From positions 1 through 34,953 of IMG/VR virus record IMGVR_UViG_3300021962_000333: DNA of 34,953 bases; one strand, given 5' to 3'. The notes under the pieces are model-generated. The model did not search any database. It was not told the origin of the DNA and was given only the letters and a program-made list of their open reading frames with translations. Below are positions 31,371 to 34,953 of the stretch, one piece after another. The DNA is from a virus. Numbering within the stretch: position 1 is the first letter of the stretch; each line of letters opens with the position of its first letter. The position numbers and the translations under genes were made by a program.

Positions 31371-31814
31371 ATGCAACGTATTTCTTGTCAGACACTATTT
31401 GATATTACACGTACAGGTATTTTGAATAGAGCAAGACCGGGAGACGATGTAATTGATGCACAAGAGTGGTATAAACAACGTAATACGCAATGCAATTTTG
31501 ATACAGTAATACAAGTGATTTCATTACGATCACAACCTGATATTGTATCATATCCTAAAAAGAGTGAAATACATCTTAATTCTGTACATGTATTTGGTAG
31601 TAAGTTTAAGGGCAAGATAACTATTCCAGTTTGGACATTTGATTTTGAGATACAGCAACCCAGTGTATTTGATGACGATATTCGGGAATTGGGGTATTTA
31701 TATAAGGATTGTCAAGGAGTGCCCATGGTCAAATGTGAGACTCACTGGGATAATTTAAGCACATATTTGGACGTAACAAATGAAGAAAGAAACATCTATT
31801 TTGTTAAATACTAA
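31371..31814 (+). CDS. Conserved-looking unknown late protein
   Basis: The 147-residue protein contains WTFDFEIQQPSVFDDDIRELGYLYKDCQGVPMV, a stretch I recall from T4-like phages of marine hosts without known function. The N-terminal half has a beta-strand pattern (FDTVIQVISLRSQPDIV). No enzymatic motif is seen. The ATG sits almost on the late promoter with no ribosome site. Its 3' end may overlap the next gene by 35 bases. Confidence 0.55.
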   Translation: MQRISCQTLFDITRTGILNRARPGDDVIDAQEWYKQRNTQCNFDTVIQVISLRSQPDIVSYPKKSEIHLNSVHVFGSKFKGKITIPVWTFDFEIQQPSVFDDDIRELGYLYKDCQGVPMVKCETHWDNLSTYLDVTNEERNIYFVKY

Positions 31815-32253
31815 GATGAATAAGGCTGATATTAAGAATAAGATCAGTGATTTGTTTATAGTCAGGGAAAATGATGGATCCTATAACCTTTTTGGACGTT
31901 ATATTATAGAGAATAATAACGGGGAGTTTCTACTGAACGAACGGGGCGAAAATCAACAGTATCGTTTTTATTTTTTAAAAAATGCTGTTGCGTGGTGCGT
32001 ATTAAACAATGCTAAAAAACTTAAGTCAGTAAGACGTATACATGAACTAGATAATCATCTAGTAAGTTTGGATGCTTCTATAGAAAACTATAACAGACTA
32101 TTGCGCAAAAACAATGAAAATGCGATAGTTTACGTAGCAAAACTAAAGGAAGAAAAACTTAAAAAGCGTAGGGTACTAGAAGAAATTAATGAGTATACAT
32201 TATTATCTAAGCATATTCAGCGTACCAAATACAAGCAAAATCAGGATTTATAA
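31780..32253 (+). CDS. Unknown coiled-coil protein
   Basis: Two starts are possible: ATG 31780 (157 residues) overlapping the upstream gene, or ATG 31816 just after its stop (145 residues); neither has a clear ribosome site. The product has a Lys-rich N-terminus, a beta-rich part (NDGSYNLFGRYIIENNNGEFLL) and a C-terminal coiled-coil-like stretch (about 90-145, AKLKEEKLKKRRVLEEI). No family is recognised. Neighbours are late genes. Confidence 0.5.
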   Translation: MKKETSILLNTKMNKADIKNKISDLFIVRENDGSYNLFGRYIIENNNGEFLLNERGENQQYRFYFLKNAVAWCVLNNAKKLKSVRRIHELDNHLVSLDASIENYNRLLRKNNENAIVYVAKLKEEKLKKRRVLEEINEYTLLSKHIQRTKYKQNQDL

Positions 32254-32265
32254 TCTAGGGATTTT

Positions 32266-32273
32266 GATAAATA
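32266..32273 (+). promoter_or_regulatory. Late promoter GATAAATA
   Basis: GATAAATA matches seven of eight consensus bases; the transcript should begin near 32279 and leave a leader of about 20 bases before ATG 32300. Confidence 0.6.
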
Positions 32274-32299
32274 TATTATAATAACTTGGGATTAATTTT

Positions 32300-33010
32300 A
32301 TGAAAATGAATGATTTAACATCTAATAATGTCGCTGCAAAGGCATTAAAAGCCAACTTTGATTACAATTTTGACCCATCAAATTTGTCATATGGACAGAC
32401 ACTTTCCATGTTAACTAAGATCAATGGTCTTATTAAGGAATCACGTTTGGTGACAAATTACTATGAAACACAAAATGATCCTAGTTACATGAAATTAGTA
32501 TTCATGTCACAGGCCTTATTGGAACATTTTAAAACATTAAAACCAGCAAGAATTCTTGTAGAAAATCAAGAAGTAGAAAAGTCACAAGTTATATTAGCAG
32601 CCCAAGATATGGTTGATAGCCTACAGAAGATGATTGAAGAAGTCAACGACATGCTAGTAAAAGAATTACCTGCATTGACTGACAGCATCCAAAGCGAAAT
32701 TGGTGTAAATGAAAGTGCAACATTCAATCAAGCTGCAAGCGAAGCACTAACAGCATTGAACCAATGCTTAAGTCAAAGCAAACAAACAGTACAGGCTGCA
32801 ATGAATCAAATGACTGGTCAGGGCGACATGGCAGCATTAGGCGCACCAACTGGTGGCGAAGAAATGGCAGTGACAGACATTGCTACTGCAACTGCACCGG
32901 GCGTACCAGGCGGTGAAGAAGTTGTTGGCATGCAGCAAGTAGCAGCAGAAGTTCCTGCTGAAGAACCAGAAGCAGAACCAGTAGGTGGTGTTGGTCGCGC
33001 TAAGAGATAA
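32300..33010 (+). CDS. Late helical protein with acidic Ala/Gly/Glu-rich tail
   Basis: Residues about 8-150 of this 236-residue product are helical (AAKALKANFDYNF, YMKLVFMSQALLEHF, SQVILAAQDMVDSLQKMIEEVNDM); residues 170-236 are low-complexity Ala, Gly, Glu, Pro and Met (GGEEMAVTDIATATAPG, AAEVPAEEPEAEPVGG). I recall similar proteins in marine T4-like phages. The helical-plus-acidic-tail layout suggests a scaffold, chaperone or internal virion protein, but this is inference. ATG 32306 is an alternative start. Confidence 0.55.
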   Translation: MKMNDLTSNNVAAKALKANFDYNFDPSNLSYGQTLSMLTKINGLIKESRLVTNYYETQNDPSYMKLVFMSQALLEHFKTLKPARILVENQEVEKSQVILAAQDMVDSLQKMIEEVNDMLVKELPALTDSIQSEIGVNESATFNQAASEALTALNQCLSQSKQTVQAAMNQMTGQGDMAALGAPTGGEEMAVTDIATATAPGVPGGEEVVGMQQVAAEVPAEEPEAEPVGGVGRAKR

Positions 33011-33012
33011 TC

Positions 33013-33351
33013 ATGTATCTCTTTGAATTTTCTGATCAGGAATTACTGGTAAATATCATATCAGCAACCGATCAATTAAAACAATCAATTAAAAATGGTG
33101 AAATAACCAGTAACTGGACATTGGATCAACTACTAGATTATTTTAGACAATTTGATGTAACATTGTCTAACAAAGATATCTACAACATGATTCAAAGAGA
33201 GCCACTGAAATCAGTTATTAGTGATGTTAAAGGTCAGGAAGTTGTTTTAAAAGGAATACCGCAACAACCAAAAAGTCCTGAAATGACATCTCCAGAGCAA
33301 AGTAAAGAAGTTGTAGCGAAAATGGCTCAAAAAGCTCTCGGCAAAAAATAA
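33013..33351 (+). CDS. Unknown 112-residue late protein
   Basis: It begins two bases after the previous stop and has no own promoter. The N-terminal 65 residues look helical and acidic (FEFSDQELLVNIISATDQLK, LDQLLDYFRQFDVTLS), and the end is Lys/Pro/Ser-rich (QQPKSPEMTSPEQSKEV). No domain is recognised. It probably acts with the upstream helical protein. Confidence 0.5.
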   Translation: MYLFEFSDQELLVNIISATDQLKQSIKNGEITSNWTLDQLLDYFRQFDVTLSNKDIYNMIQREPLKSVISDVKGQEVVLKGIPQQPKSPEMTSPEQSKEVVAKMAQKALGKK

Positions 33352-33358
33352 ATTATAC

Positions 33359-33387
33359 TTGACTTTTCTTTAATTTTTTAAGATAAT
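33359..33387 (+). promoter_or_regulatory. Sigma70-like promoter giving a leaderless start
   Basis: TTGACT (33359-33364), 17-base T-rich spacer, GATAAT (33382-33387), six bases, then ATG 33394. No ribosome site can fit on the predicted transcript. Confidence 0.65.
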
Positions 33388-33393
33388 TAGAGT

Positions 33394-33717
33394 ATGATTA
33401 ACCTTACAGAAAACGCTAAACAAAGATTTAAACAACAGTTAGTAGAAAGAGGTTCGGGATTAGGTATACGTTTAGGTGTAACCAAAACCGGATGTAGCGG
33501 ATATGCTTACAAAATTGAATTCGCTGATGATTGGCGACATAGCGATTATTGCACAATATTTGATAACGAACTTTATATTTGGGTAGAGCAAGATGCTTAT
33601 AAGTATTTTGACGGAATGACAGTTGATTTTGTAAAAAAAGGATTGAACGAAGTTTTTGAATTTATAAATCCAAATGAAGCTGGTCGTTGCGGTTGCGGCG
33701 AGAGTTTCACTGTATGA
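33394..33717 (+). CDS. IscA/HesB-type iron-sulfur carrier
   Basis: The 107-residue protein is a full-length A-type Fe-S carrier with the three conserved Cys: Cys34 (TGCSGY) and Cys99/Cys101 (RCGCGESF). These proteins bind and pass on Fe-S clusters. In phages they may support Fe-S enzymes, such as RecB/Cas4-type nucleases; the next gene encodes a nuclease of that type and overlaps it by four bases (ATGA). The start codon lies at the predicted transcript start. Confidence 0.9.
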   Translation: MINLTENAKQRFKQQLVERGSGLGIRLGVTKTGCSGYAYKIEFADDWRHSDYCTIFDNELYIWVEQDAYKYFDGMTVDFVKKGLNEVFEFINPNEAGRCGCGESFTV

Positions 33718-34403
33718 TTTATATACCAAATAAGTATCCCTATCACGAACTAAAAAGAGAAACAGTAAACGGTAGTAGAAAATATCTAACACCAGACGGA
33801 CGCGCAGTCCCCAGTGTCACCACAATATTAGATTTTACTAAACCGGAAGAAAAGAAACAAGCATTGCGCGAATGGCGCAAACGTGTCGGCGAACAAAAGG
33901 CCAAAGAGATCACAACTGAGGCAGCAGGTCGCGGCACACGTATGCACAAGTTTCTAGAAAATCATGTTAAAACCGGTGATACTGGTCAACCCGGAACTAA
34001 TCCTTATAGCAAGCAAAGTCATCAAATGGCACATACTATTATAGAAAAGGGATTGAGTAAATGTCAGGAGTTTTGGGGAACAGAAGTCAGTTTATATTTC
34101 CCTGAAGTTTATGCGGGAACCACAGACCTTGTAGGTGTACATGACAATGCAGAATGCATTATGGATCATAAGCAAACTAATAAGCCTAAAAAGCGCGAAT
34201 GGATTGATGATTATTTCCTACAATTAGCGGCATATGCACTGGCGCATAATGAGACACATGGGACTAAAATTCGTAAGGGTGTAATCTTTATGTGTAGCGC
34301 AGACAATCAATATCAAGAGTTTATAGTAGAGGGTCTAGAATTTGATCAATATACAGACCAGTGGTATAAGCGTTTAGATCAATACTATAGTCAGTTCCTA
34401 TAA
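33714..34403 (+). CDS. RecB/Cas4-like PD-(D/E)XK nuclease
   Basis: The 229-residue nuclease shows the superfamily layout: GRGTRMHKFLE (72-82) with the early His, Asp138 (AGTTDLVG), Asp151 and Lys153 (IMDHKQT) and the QLAAYA motif (about 174-179) typical of RecB/Cas4 exonucleases. The four-Cys Fe-S cluster of Cas4 is not visible (few Cys are present). The start at ATG 33714 overlaps the IscA-like stop; an upstream in-frame start at 33687 lies within that gene and is not supported. The role may be DNA end processing in recombination or host-DNA breakdown. Confidence 0.8.
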   Translation: MIYIPNKYPYHELKRETVNGSRKYLTPDGRAVPSVTTILDFTKPEEKKQALREWRKRVGEQKAKEITTEAAGRGTRMHKFLENHVKTGDTGQPGTNPYSKQSHQMAHTIIEKGLSKCQEFWGTEVSLYFPEVYAGTTDLVGVHDNAECIMDHKQTNKPKKREWIDDYFLQLAAYALAHNETHGTKIRKGVIFMCSADNQYQEFIVEGLEFDQYTDQWYKRLDQYYSQFL

Positions 34404-34411
34404 CCTGATAG

Positions 34412-34419
34412 CATAAATA
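34412..34419 (+). promoter_or_regulatory. Late promoter CATAAATA
   Basis: CATAAATA matches seven of eight consensus bases; a leader of about 22 bases would precede ATG 34447. Confidence 0.6.
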
Positions 34420-34446
34420 CATGTACTATTTGGTATATGCACAACT

Positions 34447-34953
34447 ATGTCTATCATACAGATTTCTAAAATCCAGCAAAGATACGGTGAATTAGTAGAT
34501 TTACCACAACTTGATCAAGCAGAATTCGGATTTGCTGCCGACGTTAATCGTTTATTCATCGGTAAAACAACAGGTAATACGGAAAACGTAGAAGTATTAA
34601 CAGCCTATTCAGATATTTCCTTTAGTCAACTAGACGGTGCAGGGAATACTAATCTTAATATAAATGATTTCACGTTAGCAAATGGCCAGATTCTTGTTTA
34701 TGATGGAAGTAACTGGGTAAACAGGGGCGGCGGGGCAAACGGTTATATTAATTTAGGTGATGTAAGTAATGTCGCAATTGAAGGCGGCGGTATTAATTAT
34801 GTACTTACAACCGATGGTACCGGTAATTTAAGTTGGACTCCTAAATCATTTACTACTGCTAATATAGCAAATATAACTGCTGCTGATCCTTGTGTTGTTA
34901 CAACAGCGGAAGATATTTATTTTACTAACGGTTCAGAAGTTACCATAACAAGA
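34447..34953 (+). CDS. Tail fibre/structural protein, 3' truncated
   Basis: The first 169 residues are visible and the frame stays open to the window end. The N-terminus QISKIQQRYGELVDLPQL, followed by FGFAADVNRLFIG, matches the N-terminal domain found in many phage tail-fibre and major-tropism-determinant-type proteins (pattern: LPQL..GELGFatDt..LfIG). Further on it is Gly/Asn/Thr-rich, with GQILVYDGSNWVN and INYVLTTDGTGNLSW repeats typical of long fibre or neck-linked proteins. The late promoter upstream fits. A virion role is likely; its exact place is unknown. Confidence 0.7.
   Translation, partial: MSIIQISKIQQRYGELVDLPQLDQAEFGFAADVNRLFIGKTTGNTENVEVLTAYSDISFSQLDGAGNTNLNINDFTLANGQILVYDGSNWVNRGGGANGYINLGDVSNVAIEGGGINYVLTTDGTGNLSWTPKSFTTANIANITAADPCVVTTAEDIYFTNGSEVTITR

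Noticed and set aside
1-34953. CRISPR array, insertion sequence, integrase or attachment site
   Set aside because: No regularly spaced repeats, transposase or integrase motifs, or matching terminal repeats were seen in the window.

Overview
The window looks like part of the genome of a T4-like myovirus (class Caudoviricetes) infecting an AT-rich, probably aquatic bacterium. The evidence is a T4-type set of replication and recombination proteins (gp32-like ssDNA-binding protein, UvsX, UvsY, UvsW, gp61-like primase, gp41-like helicase, probable gp62 clamp-loader subunit, DexA-like exonuclease), a gp17-type large terminase, and many copies of the T4 late promoter (TATAAATA and close variants). 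No photosynthesis genes are seen. A pelagiphage- or methylophage-like relative is plausible, but the host is an inference. Both window ends cut through virion genes. Almost everything is on the + strand; only two genes (22346-23497) are on the - strand.

Layout. 1-3271: a truncated tail/structural protein, then a lysis-like block of lipoprotein, small holin-like membrane protein, and a GH19 + peptidase M15 endolysin. 3284-8680: a small unknown gene, the large terminase, a 781-residue unknown, and two likely tail-accessory genes, the second glycine-rich. 8681-12172: an unusual regulatory leader, gp32, a BPSL0761-like small protein, UvsX, an acidic protein, UvsY and an unknown. 12190-14228: small unknown genes and an AAA+ ATPase, with sigma70-like promoters (two share a duplicated 38-base element), a large hairpin and a terminator; this block looks less AT-rich than the next. 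14245-17399: a 2OG-Fe(II) oxygenase, a possible HARP-like protein and UvsW. 17389-22345: a tightly overlapping operon with gp62-like, zinc-finger, oxygenase, DexA-like, DnaE-like and peptide deformylase genes. 22346-23512: a - strand late operon with a third 2OG oxygenase. 23552-25186: a candidate nuclease plus methyltransferase pair. 25192-28631: a virion protein, primase and helicase. 28648-34953: late genes, including a KxDG protein and a strongly insulated small virion-type gene, then an IscA-like protein, a RecB/Cas4-like nuclease, and the start of a tail protein.

The most striking pattern is regulatory. Four sigma70-like promoters place the -10 hexamer exactly six bases before a start codon (14959, 17424, 26273, 33394), and several late promoters lie only 4-7 bases before an ATG. 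This predicts leaderless or nearly leaderless mRNAs in both promoter classes. Other items of note are a miniature protein carrying five ordered DnaE-like motifs (21301-21879), the nuclease/methyltransferase pair, three unrelated-looking 2OG oxygenases, and a likely self-regulated gp32 leader. All protein identities come from motif recognition by eye; no database search was run.
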